In this document: positions 18,609 through 25,964 of the stretch, piece by piece
Position numbering within the stretch: position 1 is the stretch's first letter
Layout: every line of letters starts with the position of its first letter
Origin: an uncultured Muribaculaceae bacterium
Lineage (GTDB): Bacteria > Bacteroidota > Bacteroidia > Bacteroidales > Muribaculaceae
Direction of reading: 5' to 3'
Assembly (NCBI GenBank): GCA_934636465.1
Contig: CAKUAR010000024.1
Span: 1-29,722 of the forward strand
Length of the DNA: 29,722 nt
Made by a program: the position numbers and the translations under genes
The notes under the pieces: model-generated
What the model was told of the DNA's origin: nothing
Seen by the model: the letters and a program-made list of their open reading frames with translations, nothing else
The model's database searches: none

Positions 18609-19385
18609 TCACGACGACAGTGGCACCGGTTTTGGCAACTCTATCTCATCGAGCCAGCCCCCATCGTGATAGTGGCACAAATCCACATAGGCATCTATGC
18701 CTGGCACCACACCGCGCTCCGAAAATTGCCAAATTGTGAATTTTCCGTCCCACATGATTTCGGGTTTGCGGTCGGAGTAACGGCCTATGTAAAGCGGATA
18801 TTTATTGAAATAAGGGGCAAGATTGTGGTTATAAAACGTCATGGTGGAGTAAATCATGGGCTGCACGCCATAGTGTGCCTGAATCAGGTTGGCAAACTCC
18901 GTGAGGCTGTCAATAAGCTCACGGCGGCTCCATGAGCCGCGCTTCTCAATGTCAATCATTGGAATCAAGTCTTGGTCGCCCACCTTGGCCATGCGCGTGA
19001 AATTAAGAAACTGTTCTCTTATCGTCGATGACGAGCGCAAATAATGGTAACTGCCCACAAGAATTCCATGTTTGCGTGCATTTGCCACGTTGTAGGCATA
19101 GTGTGGCGACTGATATGTTGCGCCCTCAGAGGCTTTGATATAGGCAAAGCGTATAAACTTGTCGGTGGCCACTTGCTGCCAGTCGATGTTGCCCTGGTGA
19201 CTTGATATGTCGATGCCGTCATATAGTGCTGTGGTGTCGCGCTTTGCCACAGGCGGTTTGGCAGTGTCTTGTGAGTGTTGCGAGCCGTTGCCACACGAGG
19301 CAGTGCCCACAGCCAGCAAGCAGCACACCACAATGGCAACCACCGCGCAAACGGCGGTGCTGCGGCTTGCTTTGTGCAAAAACAT
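18609..19385 (-). CDS. GH25 lysozyme, predicted lipoprotein
   Basis: The product has a glycoside hydrolase family 25 domain: YDGIDISSHQGNIDW, FAYIKASEGATY, GSYHYLR and the acidic PMIDIEKRG, where the DxE residues are the likely catalytic acids. GH25 muramidases cut the MurNAc-GlcNAc bond of peptidoglycan. Starting at MFLHKASR (19385) gives a 258-residue protein with a type II signal peptide ending in LLAVGTASC, so it may be lipid-anchored, although the lipobox TASC is not ideal. In-frame ATGs at 19409, 19415 and 19460 could extend the N-terminus by up to 25 residues. A GH25 paralogue lies directly upstream, and vsr follows 25 nt downstream. Confidence 0.85.
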   Translation of the reverse strand: MFLHKASRSTAVCAVVAIVVCCLLAVGTASCGNGSQHSQDTAKPPVAKRDTTALYDGIDISSHQGNIDWQQVATDKFIRFAYIKASEGATYQSPHYAYNVANARKHGILVGSYHYLRSSSTIREQFLNFTRMAKVGDQDLIPMIDIEKRGSWSRRELIDSLTEFANLIQAHYGVQPMIYSTMTFYNHNLAPYFNKYPLYIGRYSDRKPEIMWDGKFTIWQFSERGVVPGIDAYVDLCHYHDGGWLDEIELPKPVPLSS

Positions 19386-19469
19386 TGTGCCAACATGTGT
19401 TTTAATCATTGCCATGAGCGTGTCGCGGTATTTTCTTGTTCGTTTTTCTTTGCTACACATTACCACTCT

Positions 19470-19504
19470 CTTAGTGCCTGTGGCACTCTAAGCGCGTTTT
19501 TTTT
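19470..19504 (+). terminator. Terminator-like hairpin facing the plus strand
   Basis: CTTAGTGCC at 19470-19478 pairs with GGCA plus CTAAG at 19482-19492 (9 bp with a 2-nt bulge). It is followed by CGCG and T8 at 19497-19504. Read on the plus strand it is a normal intrinsic terminator, yet both flanking genes are on the minus strand, where it has A8 in front and no T-run after it. It lies just after the stop of the larger GH25 gene. Confidence 0.5.
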
Positions 19505-19513
19505 CAATAGAAA

Positions 19514-20683
19514 TCAGTTGCCGCGTTTGCGTGTCGGATAGTTACGGTCGGAATTGTCAGCAGAACTCTGGTTCCGCTTCTTGCTGCCTGACTTTGTGGT
19601 TTGGGCGCCATTGCTCTTGTTGGCAGCGTCGAGAGCAGCTTTCAAGCTGTCCTTGCGTGCTTTTTCCTGTTTCTGCTTTTCAAGTTTTTCTTGTCGTTTC
19701 TTCTCTTCAGCGCGTTTTTTTTGCAATTCCTTTTGTAGTTCTCGCTGACGTTCCTGATTTTCCTTATTAAATTTGTCTTGTTTCTTTGCGCGTTCCTTGG
19801 CAAGTTCTTGGGCACGCTTTTGCGCTTCTTCTTGCTCTTTCAGCTTTTTCTCAAGCTCTTTTTTCTCCTTTTTTGAGAGTTTCTTGCCATTGTCGGCACT
19901 GCTGTTGCCAATCTTTGGCACCGATTTCACGGTTTCTATTTCTTCCACAATGCTGTGGTTACGGCGTTGAGGCCTTATCTTCTTGCCGCGCATCAATATG
20001 TCGTTCACCGTGTAACCTTTGTTGAAACGGCACAAATCCACATGAGCATCAATGCCCTGGATTTGCCCACGGTCAGAAAACTGCCACAAAATCCACTTGG
20101 CACCATTTGTCAGCTGTGGTTCCGAGGTGGCATAGCGCGCTATAAACAGCGGATAACCCGAAAACATGGAAGCAAGATAGCTGTTGAAGAATGAGCTGCT
20201 GGTGTAAATCATAGGCCGACAGCCGTAGTAGTCCTCAAGCAAGTCGGCAAAGGCTTTCACGCTGTCGCGAAGCTGCTGTGGCGTCCACCCGCGCTTTGTC
20301 TCAACGTCAATTAGCGGAACAAGGTCTTGCTCCGACTTCTTCACGGCACGCGTGAAGTTCTTAAACTGGTCTTTAATAGTGGAAGTGGTGCGCAAAAAGT
20401 GGTAACTGCCCACTCTAACGCCATGACGACGCGCGTTCTCTATGTTAATGCGATAGTGCCGCGAAGTGAGGGTTGCCCCTTCAGTGGCTTTGACATACAC
20501 AAACTTTATCTTGCTGTCGTGAGAAGTGGCGCTCCAATCAATGTCTTTCTGATAGCTCGAAACATCGATGCCATCATACACAAGGTCGTCCATCTCACTG
20601 TCGTCGATGTCGATTTGTCTTGGCGCGGAAAACCCTACTGACGACAAAAGCAAAGACAAGAAAATGAACAAATATAATCGCAT
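19514..20683 (-). CDS. Secreted GH25 lysozyme with charged coiled-coil tail
   Basis: The 389-residue product starts MRLYLFIFLSLLLSSVGFSA, a signal peptide, followed by a GH25 domain (about residues 35-230) with YDGIDVSSYQKDIDW, YVKATEGA, GSYHFLR and the catalytic-type PLIDVETKRGW. After an IRPQRRNH linker comes about 100 residues almost entirely of Lys, Glu, Gln and Arg (from KKLSKKEKKELEKK to KARKDSLKAALDAANK), a predicted long charged helix or coiled coil, ending in a basic tail TRKRGN. The frame opens five codons earlier, but 20683 begins the signal peptide. The paralogue downstream lacks this tail. The tail may bind the anionic cell wall or another protein, which is inference. Confidence 0.88.
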   Translation of the reverse strand: MRLYLFIFLSLLLSSVGFSAPRQIDIDDSEMDDLVYDGIDVSSYQKDIDWSATSHDSKIKFVYVKATEGATLTSRHYRINIENARRHGVRVGSYHFLRTTSTIKDQFKNFTRAVKKSEQDLVPLIDVETKRGWTPQQLRDSVKAFADLLEDYYGCRPMIYTSSSFFNSYLASMFSGYPLFIARYATSEPQLTNGAKWILWQFSDRGQIQGIDAHVDLCRFNKGYTVNDILMRGKKIRPQRRNHSIVEEIETVKSVPKIGNSSADNGKKLSKKEKKELEKKLKEQEEAQKRAQELAKERAKKQDKFNKENQERQRELQKELQKKRAEEKKRQEKLEKQKQEKARKDSLKAALDAANKSNGAQTTKSGSKKRNQSSADNSDRNYPTRKRGN

Positions 20684-20712
20684 AGTCTGTAATCTCAATA
20701 ATTTGTGGATTA

Positions 20713-20720
20713 CAAAGTTA
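20713..20720 (-). promoter_or_regulatory. -7 box TAACTTTG of GH25 gene
   Basis: On the minus strand TAACTTTG is an exact TAnnTTTG match, 29 nt upstream of the ATG at 20683. Its -33 region has only CTG about 18 nt upstream, one base from TTG. Confidence 0.5.
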
Positions 20721-20766
20721 GCAATAAACTTGAAAAAACAGTTGTTGCCAAAGTCAAAAATAGTTT

Positions 20767-20796
20767 AAAAATCAGGCTGCAAAACCGGTTTTGCAG
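20767..20796 (-). terminator. Terminator after flippase gene
   Basis: The perfect palindrome at 20777-20796 (CTGCAAAA, CCGG, TTTTGCAG) forms an 8-bp stem with a CCGG loop. On the minus strand it is followed by CCTGA and then TTTTT at 20767-20771. It lies about 20 nt beyond the stop of the flippase gene. Confidence 0.6.
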
Positions 20797-20817
20797 GTTT
20801 CGCAAGCGCGCGGCAGG

Positions 20818-22314
20818 TCACTTTTTGAAATGACGACCTATGACCGGCAAGTGCGACAGCGGGAAATCACGCTTCACAATCATTGCCACAAAGGCTGCTA
20901 TGAGCACCGTGTTGAGCGCAATGGCAACTGCCGTGGGCAAGTTGGCGTTGGCTAGCGTGATGCAGCCAAACAACACTGCCGCCACCACCGTGTAAAGTGC
21001 TATTTCCTTCAGCGGATAGTTGATTGGATAGTATTTCTGGCCGAAGAAGTAACTCACTATCATGCTCACGGCATAGCTCACAAATCCTGCCCATGCGCAA
21101 GCCCAGTAGCTGAAGCGCGGAATGAAAATTATATCCACGGCTATCAGCACCACTGCGCCCAAACCAGAGAAATATGCGCCCCAAATGGTTCGGTCGGTTA
21201 GCTTGTACCAGAAACTGAGGTTGAAAAATATGCCGAACATTATTTCGGCAGCCATCACTATCGGCACAATCTCAAGTCCTTCCCAGTAGGTGCGCCCCAC
21301 GATGTGACGCAAAATGTCCATATAGCCCATCACGCACAAAAATGCAAGGAGCGTGAAAATTATGTAAAACTTCATTGCCTTGGCATAAGTGGTCTTGTTG
21401 TCGGTGTCGTTTGAGCGACCAAACACAAAAGGTTCGTAGGCATAGCGGAAAGCTTGCGTTATCATGACCATAATCATGGCTATCTTGATGCACGCGCCAT
21501 ATATGCCAAGCTGTGTGCGCGCGTCGGCGGTAGAGCCGTCAAACATATAAGGGAATATTATTTGCGATGCCGTCTGGTTCAGCTGTCCTGCCACGCCCAT
21601 CACAAGCAGTGGCCATGTGTAACGCAACATGCGCTTGCACAGCTGCCAGTCAAAGCCAAAACGGAAGCCCTTCAGCTCTTTCCACAAGAAAAGCAATGTG
21701 GCCACAGAGCAGAACATGTTGATATAAAACACCCAGACCACATCTAACGTGAAGTTGGCGTCATATATGCCCAGCGGATTAATCTTGAAATATGGCAATA
21801 TCACAAGATAGAGCAGATTGAGCACTATGTTGAGCACTATGTTGAGCATCTTGAGCGCGGCGAACTTCCACGGCCGGTGCATGCATCGCAGATAGGCAAA
21901 CGGTATTGCCGTAAACGCGTCAATTGCCACGGTGGTGTACATGACCATTATGTAGGCAGGGTGGTCGGCATAGCCAAGCCATGAGGCTATAGTAGAACCA
22001 AAAAGCAACACTACCACCGCAAAAAGCAGCGATGTGGTGCCAACGGTGGCAAGCGTGGTGGAATACACCTTTTCCGGACGTTCCCCAGCCTTGTTCATAA
22101 AGCGGAAAAACGTGGTTTCCATGCCATAGGTGAGAATAATAATCAGCAGTGCCACATAGGCATACACGTTGGTGATTATTCCATATTGACCGCCGGCAGC
22201 AGTAAACTTAGCGGTTTGTATTGGCACAAGCAGATAATTGATGAACCTGGCCATAATGCTGCTAAGTCCATATATCGCCGTGTCTTTGGCAAGAGATTTT
22301 AAATTTGCAGTCAC
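20818..22314 (-). CDS. Polysaccharide flippase (MOP superfamily, Wzx-like)
   Basis: The product is a polytopic membrane protein with about 12-14 hydrophobic helices and the N-terminus ANLKSLAKDTAIYGLSSIMARFINYLLVP, which is typical of Wzx/MATE-like lipid-linked oligosaccharide exporters. It probably moves undecaprenyl-linked sugar units across the inner membrane. No ATG lies near the N-terminus. A GTG at 22314 gives 498 residues starting just before the conserved segment, while a TTG at 22377 would add 21 Lys-rich residues; I prefer the GTG. It follows ruvB on the same strand. A 12-bp tandem repeat in the gene encodes LNIV units. No other capsule genes adjoin it except a distant glycosyltransferase on the other strand. 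Confidence 0.85.
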   Translation of the reverse strand: MTANLKSLAKDTAIYGLSSIMARFINYLLVPIQTAKFTAAGGQYGIITNVYAYVALLIIILTYGMETTFFRFMNKAGERPEKVYSTTLATVGTTSLLFAVVVLLFGSTIASWLGYADHPAYIMVMYTTVAIDAFTAIPFAYLRCMHRPWKFAALKMLNIVLNIVLNLLYLVILPYFKINPLGIYDANFTLDVVWVFYINMFCSVATLLFLWKELKGFRFGFDWQLCKRMLRYTWPLLVMGVAGQLNQTASQIIFPYMFDGSTADARTQLGIYGACIKIAMIMVMITQAFRYAYEPFVFGRSNDTDNKTTYAKAMKFYIIFTLLAFLCVMGYMDILRHIVGRTYWEGLEIVPIVMAAEIMFGIFFNLSFWYKLTDRTIWGAYFSGLGAVVLIAVDIIFIPRFSYWACAWAGFVSYAVSMIVSYFFGQKYYPINYPLKEIALYTVVAAVLFGCITLANANLPTAVAIALNTVLIAAFVAMIVKRDFPLSHLPVIGRHFKK

Positions 22315-22391
22315 TTTACTCTTCTTTTTTGTGGTTTTGCGTGTTGGTTTATTGCATTTTGAGGAGAAAGAATCCAACGATAAGCAACATT

Positions 22392-23423
22392 TTAGTCGCA
22401 GTCGTCAAACAAACTCTTCTGAACAGATTCTCGCCTGCGGTGCAAATGCTTATAGGCGAGGTCGGTCACCTCGCGTCCGCGTGGTGTGCGCATAATGAAG
22501 CCCTCTTGAATCAAGTATGGCTCATACACCTCCTCTATGGTGCCTGGGTCTTCGCTCATGGCAGTGGCTATTGTGCCTATGCCCACAGGGCCGCCATGAA
22601 ACTTGTCGATGATTGTGAGCAAAATCTTGTTGTCTATTTCATCAAGTCCATATTGGTCTATGTTGAGCGACTCAAGCGAGTATCGGGCTATGTCACAATC
22701 AATGCGCCCTGAACCTTTGACCTGTGCAAAGTCGCGCACACGTCTGAGCAGAGAATTTGCCACACGCGGCGTGCCTCGGCTGCGGCGTGCTATTTCGAGC
22801 GCGGCATCATCATAGATTGGCACATCGAGCAAGTGAGCCGACCGCTTCACAATGCCGGTCAGCACCTCATGGTCATAATACTCCAAGTGGCAGTTTATGC
22901 CAAAACGCGCGCGCAAAGGCGATGTGAGAAGTCCGCTTCGAGTGGTTGCGCCTATCAGTGTGAATGGGGCGAGCGACAACTGCACCGAGCGTGCGCCAGG
23001 GCCTTTGTCTATCATTATGTCTATGCGGTAGTCCTCCATGGCAGAATACAGATATTCCTCCACTTCGGGGCTGAGACGGTGTATCTCGTCGATGAAAAGC
23101 ACATCATTTTCTTCAAGCGACGTCAGAAGTCCAGCCAAATCGCCAGGCTTGTCAAGTACCGGCCCAGAAGTCACCTTGAAGCCCACACCAAGCTCATTGG
23201 CAATGATGTTTGACAAAGTGGTTTTGCCCAAACCCGGAGGGCCGTGAAAGAGAATATGGTCAAGTGCCTCGCCGCGCATTTTGGCAGCTTTGACAAACAC
23301 CCTCAAGTTCTCAATGATTTTGTCCTGTCCGGCAAAATCAGAAAACAACCGGGGGCGCAAGGCTTTCTCAAACTCCTTGTCGGCACTGGCTCTTTCGTTG
23401 TGTATGTCAAAATCTTCGTACAT
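22392..23423 (-). CDS. ruvB: Holliday junction branch migration DNA helicase RuvB
   Basis: The 343-residue AAA+ motor of the RuvABC complex drives branch migration of Holliday junctions. Walker A is GPPGLGKTT at 61-69, Walker B is [10 protein letters not shown], and the arginine finger region includes [14 protein letters not shown]. The C-terminal winged-helix domain contains [15 protein letters not shown] and ends after [13 protein letters not shown]. The frame opens four residues upstream at a TTG; the ATG at 23423 ([10 protein letters not shown]) matches the usual N-terminus. A consensus -7 box ends only 6 nt upstream of this ATG, so the transcript should be leaderless or nearly so. Confidence 0.97.
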   Translation of the reverse strand: MYEDFDIHNERASADKEFEKALRPRLFSDFAGQDKIIENLRVFVKAAKMRGEALDHILFHGPPGLGKTTLSNIIANELGVGFKVTSGPVLDKPGDLAGLLTSLEENDVLFIDEIHRLSPEVEEYLYSAMEDYRIDIMIDKGPGARSVQLSLAPFTLIGATTRSGLLTSPLRARFGINCHLEYYDHEVLTGIVKRSAHLLDVPIYDDAALEIARRSRGTPRVANSLLRRVRDFAQVKGSGRIDCDIARYSLESLNIDQYGLDEIDNKILLTIIDKFHGGPVGIGTIATAMSEDPGTIEEVYEPYLIQEGFIMRTPRGREVTDLAYKHLHRRRESVQKSLFDDCD

Positions 23424-23429
23424 GATGTG

Positions 23430-23437
23430 CAAAAGTA
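23430..23437 (-). promoter_or_regulatory. -7 box TACTTTTG of ruvB
   Basis: On the minus strand TACTTTTG is an exact TAnnTTTG match, separated by only 6 nt from the ruvB ATG. TTCG about 19-20 nt upstream could serve as a weak -33. With a start point a few bases downstream of the box, the 5' UTR would be between 0 and about 3 nt. Confidence 0.55.
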
Positions 23438-23493
23438 ATAATAATTAGTCAAACTGCGAACACGTTACGCACCCACGCCCACTTTTAGACAAG

Positions 23494-23554
23494 CCAAAAC
23501 TAAAAGAGCAGAATTTTCAGCCATAGCCTTGCCGGCCATTTGAAAATTCTGCTC
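23494..23554 (-). terminator. Terminator of FKBP operon
   Basis: A perfect 14-bp inverted repeat (23506-23519 against 23541-23554) surrounds a 21-nt loop that itself contains GCC/GGC. On the minus strand it is followed by TTTTAGTTTT. It lies 65 nt past the stop of the first FKBP gene and would end that transcript before ruvB. Confidence 0.8.
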
Positions 23555-23619
23555 AAAATATATTTTTGTCTGTTTCATGAGTGGTGGCGACAGCACAGCA
23601 TCACTCACTTCAAGTTGCA

Positions 23620-24381
23620 TCACTTAATCTCCACGGCCTCTATGTCGTAGATTAGGGTCTCATTGGGCTTTATGCTGCCCTGTCCCTGTATGCCGTATGC
23701 CATGTGAGGCGGTATGATAACGTGCAATTTCTCTCCAGGGCTCATCATCATCAGAGCCTCGGCAAAGCCCGGTATCACCGTGCGCAAGTGTATGGCGCGT
23801 ATCTGGCTTCCGGTTTCGTCAAACGTTGAGCCGTCTGTGTGAGTGGCTTTGTAGCGCACCAGGATTGCGTCGTCGCGCTTAAAAGTCTTGCCGTTGCCAG
23901 GCTTCTCCACTTTATAGATTAAGCCTGTGGGGGTAAACTTCAGAGCATTGTCAGCAGCCAGTTGCTTTGCCACAAACTCCTCGCCAGCCTTGCGGTTCTT
24001 GTCGATTTCGGGGCGTTTTTCCAGCCCTGTGAAGTGTGACTTTTCAAGATAAATCACTGCTTTCGACAGCATTTCCTGCAATCCTTGGGGCGAAACCACC
24101 GAGTCGGATTTCAGAGCATTGTTGCACGCTTGCGAAAACAGCGCCGTGTCAACCGTGGTGTTGTAGCGGCTTTTAAGTCCTTTTACCAGGAAGTCGCGCG
24201 TAAACTCAATGGAGTCATAATTGTTTTTGAGCGCATATCCATAGATTTCACCAAAGGCGGCCGACACAGAGTCGTCGGGAGTGTAGTTGCGTTCTGCCAC
24301 ACCCTCGGTTTTGTTGCCGTTGCACGATGTTGCAGCCAGCATAGCCAGTGCCACAAGTGCGATAGAGAGAATTTGTTTCAT
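23620..24381 (-). CDS. FKBP-type peptidyl-prolyl isomerase, lipoprotein
   Basis: The 253-residue product has a lipoprotein signal peptide ending in LAATSC (Cys20), an FKBP N-terminal helical domain (about 35-150) for dimerisation and a C-terminal FKBP domain (about 160-253) with DGSTFDET, VIPGFAEALMMMSPGEK, IPPHMAYG and LIYDIEAVEI. Proteins of this Mip/FkpA type catalyse cis-trans isomerisation of proline and assist folding of exported proteins. It probably sits lipid-anchored facing the periplasm. It starts 45 nt after the stop of a second FKBP gene, and the two are expected to be one operon. Confidence 0.93.
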   Translation of the reverse strand: MKQILSIALVALAMLAATSCNGNKTEGVAERNYTPDDSVSAAFGEIYGYALKNNYDSIEFTRDFLVKGLKSRYNTTVDTALFSQACNNALKSDSVVSPQGLQEMLSKAVIYLEKSHFTGLEKRPEIDKNRKAGEEFVAKQLAADNALKFTPTGLIYKVEKPGNGKTFKRDDAILVRYKATHTDGSTFDETGSQIRAIHLRTVIPGFAEALMMMSPGEKLHVIIPPHMAYGIQGQGSIKPNETLIYDIEAVEIK

Positions 24382-24426
24382 AACTGCTTATGGTTTTTGT
24401 TTTGTGTTAGTGTCGCTCGTCGGTGC

Positions 24427-25290
24427 TCACTTCTTAGGAGCTTCCTTGTCCTCCTTTTTCTCTGGAGCAAGGCCATAGGTCTCAATGTCAAACACCAGCG
24501 TCTCATTTGCCTTGATTGCACCTCCTGCACCGTTGAGGCCGTAGGCGAGTTCGCTCGGAATCACCACGCGCATCTTGCTGCCCGGTTTCATGAGCATCAT
24601 TGCCTCCTTGAAGCCCGGAATCATCTGGCCAGGGCGCAATTCTATTGTGTCGTTGGCTTGGTCAAACACCGAGCCATCTACGTGCATACCCTTATATTTC
24701 ATGCGCACTTCGTCATTCTCCTTGAAGTTTGCGCCTGTGCCTTTAGCTGTTTCCTTGTAAAGAAGGCCTGAAGCCGTCTTCGCAAATTTCTTGTCGGCCT
24801 TGAGCAGTGAGTCAACGTAGGCTTTACCGGCTTTCTTGTTTTTGAGAGCCACAGGGTCATTAGCCTTGGTCATGGCACTCACGCGCTTTATGTCGGCACC
24901 GAGCTGGTTGCTCATTGTCATGAGTTGTTCGCGGCTAAACTTTGCGGTGTCGTTGAGAGCCTTTATCATTTCTTGTGCAAATAGGTCTTTGTTGAGTGTC
25001 AAGTTGTCGCTTTCCTTGGCCTTGCGCACTTGTTGCAGCAAGCTCATGCCGAACTCTATTCCGTTGAGATAGCTGGCATTGGTTGTGTCAATGGCCATCA
25101 TCATGTTAAGACCCTTGATAAATTCTGCCTTGTTAAGATTCATGCTTGGGTTGGCCTTGAAACTTTCACCCATCATTTTGCCGTATTGACGGCTGAGAGA
25201 GTCTTCCGATGCTTTGGTGTTGACCTGTGCATTTGACATTTGTCCGCCCATGGCCATAATTGCCAGGGCAGCAATTAAAATTTTCTTCAT
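24427..25290 (-). CDS. FKBP-type peptidyl-prolyl isomerase, periplasmic
   Basis: The 287-residue product begins with a type I signal peptide (MKKILIAALAIMAMGGQMSNA, cleavage near residue 21), then an FKBP N-terminal domain and a C-terminal FKBP domain with DGSVFDQ, MIPGFKEAMMLMKPGSK, IPSELAYG and LVFDIETYGL, ending in a Lys/Glu-rich tail. It is the soluble counterpart of the lipoprotein gene downstream and probably arose from the same duplication. The frame opens 24 codons earlier, but those residues are not conserved and include the promoter region, so MKKILIAAL at 25290 is the start. Confidence 0.93.
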   Translation of the reverse strand: MKKILIAALAIMAMGGQMSNAQVNTKASEDSLSRQYGKMMGESFKANPSMNLNKAEFIKGLNMMMAIDTTNASYLNGIEFGMSLLQQVRKAKESDNLTLNKDLFAQEMIKALNDTAKFSREQLMTMSNQLGADIKRVSAMTKANDPVALKNKKAGKAYVDSLLKADKKFAKTASGLLYKETAKGTGANFKENDEVRMKYKGMHVDGSVFDQANDTIELRPGQMIPGFKEAMMLMKPGSKMRVVIPSELAYGLNGAGGAIKANETLVFDIETYGLAPEKKEDKEAPKK

Positions 25291-25332
25291 TTCAAATCTA
25301 AAGTAAGTCAATTTTTTAAAATTTCTTTTTCT

Positions 25333-25363
25333 CAAAATTAGTGCATTACGTTCTAACAGCAAA
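25333..25363 (-). promoter_or_regulatory. Full consensus promoter of FKBP operon
   Basis: On the minus strand TTTG (complement of 25360-25363) is followed by exactly 19 nt and TAATTTTG (complement of 25333-25340). Both elements and the spacer match the Bacteroidota housekeeping promoter. The start codon lies 42 nt downstream of the -7 box. Confidence 0.8.
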
Positions 25364-25615
25364 ATAATTCACTTTTTTTTATAATCTTTGAAAGCATCAT
25401 GGATTGACCGATGGGGTAGCCCGCCTAAACACGCCTTGTTTGGAGCTTGACGTACTGTCATATTCCACCACAGAATAGTTACTACATAAATGGGCTGCCA
25501 TAAATGTCAACAAACTTTTCTACAATATTTTTCTACAGACAATGACTTTCGCATGACAGAACAGAGTCAATTTGAAATCGTGCAAGCAAAAATCGATTGG
25601 TGGCCTTATGAAATG
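25364..25615. other. Intergenic stretch, no gene recognised
   Basis: This AT-rich spacer separates the divergent FKBP promoter from the restriction-modification locus. Apart from a 36-codon reading frame starting at 25553, which has no family resemblance and ends inside the repeat promoter, I see no gene, tRNA, hairpin or transposon end. It may be decayed DNA from an earlier insertion or deletion. Confidence 0.5.
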
Positions 25616-25688
25616 CTAAATTTTTCTTTTCCTTTTATTGAATTCTTTAAACTCTTTAAATAATTTTGCACTTATATGTTAACTCTAC
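25616..25688 (+). repeat. 73-bp dispersed repeat with promoter, copy 2
   Basis: This copy is about 86% identical to 1-73. It carries TTG at 25638-25640, a 20-nt spacer and TAATTTTG at 25661-25668, and so could drive the DUF4391 remnant, mod and res. Similarity fades after about 25688, where the truncated DUF4391 frame begins, so the repeat marks one edge of the decayed gene. Confidence 0.6.
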
Positions 25689-25952
25689 CCTTTCTATCGC
25701 AACTTGGAAGCAAGCGGCAAAATTAAGCAGATGTTTGTGGAGAATGTGGCGAACATCACGTGGACGGCAATATCCACGTTGAACGCGACAAATGGCAAGG
25801 CTGTGCATGAGATTGCTGTATTCAGCGTATGGAACAACGCAAGAAGATAACTGCAAAAGATAGCCCCCCCCGAAGCTGGAACTGCTAAAAAAAAACGACA
25901 AACTAAAAGAAAATTCGAGTTACAACAGCAACTTGTAAAACTGAAAAAATAA
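25683..25952 (+). pseudogene. Decayed DUF4391-like gene upstream of mod
   Basis: Reading frame 25683-25850 encodes a stretch without a start codon that includes KIKQMFVENVANITWTA and GKAVHEIAVFSV, resembling the N-terminal part of DUF4391 proteins. After the in-frame TAA at 25848, the same frame from 25851 to 25952 encodes a Lys/Gln-rich helix with KRKFELQQQLVKLKK, resembling the usual C-terminus. The 150 or so residues expected between are missing, so the gene has an internal deletion and a lost start. From memory, DUF4391 genes often sit directly before mod in Bacteroidota type III loci; its function is unknown. The fragment contains C8 (25864-25871) and A9 (25887-25895). It ends 12 nt before the mod ATG. 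Confidence 0.55.
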
Positions 25953-25964
25953 AATCAAAACATA

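Noticed and set aside
25553..25663. A 36-codon frame starting MTEQSQFEIV upstream of the type III locus
   Set aside because: Too short, no recognised family and it ends in the -7 box of the repeat; I keep only the note that the corresponding end is also open in copy 1.
25864..25871. C8 tract as an active ON/OFF switch of the DUF4391-like gene
   Set aside because: The gene has lost its start and its centre, so changing the tract cannot restore a full protein.
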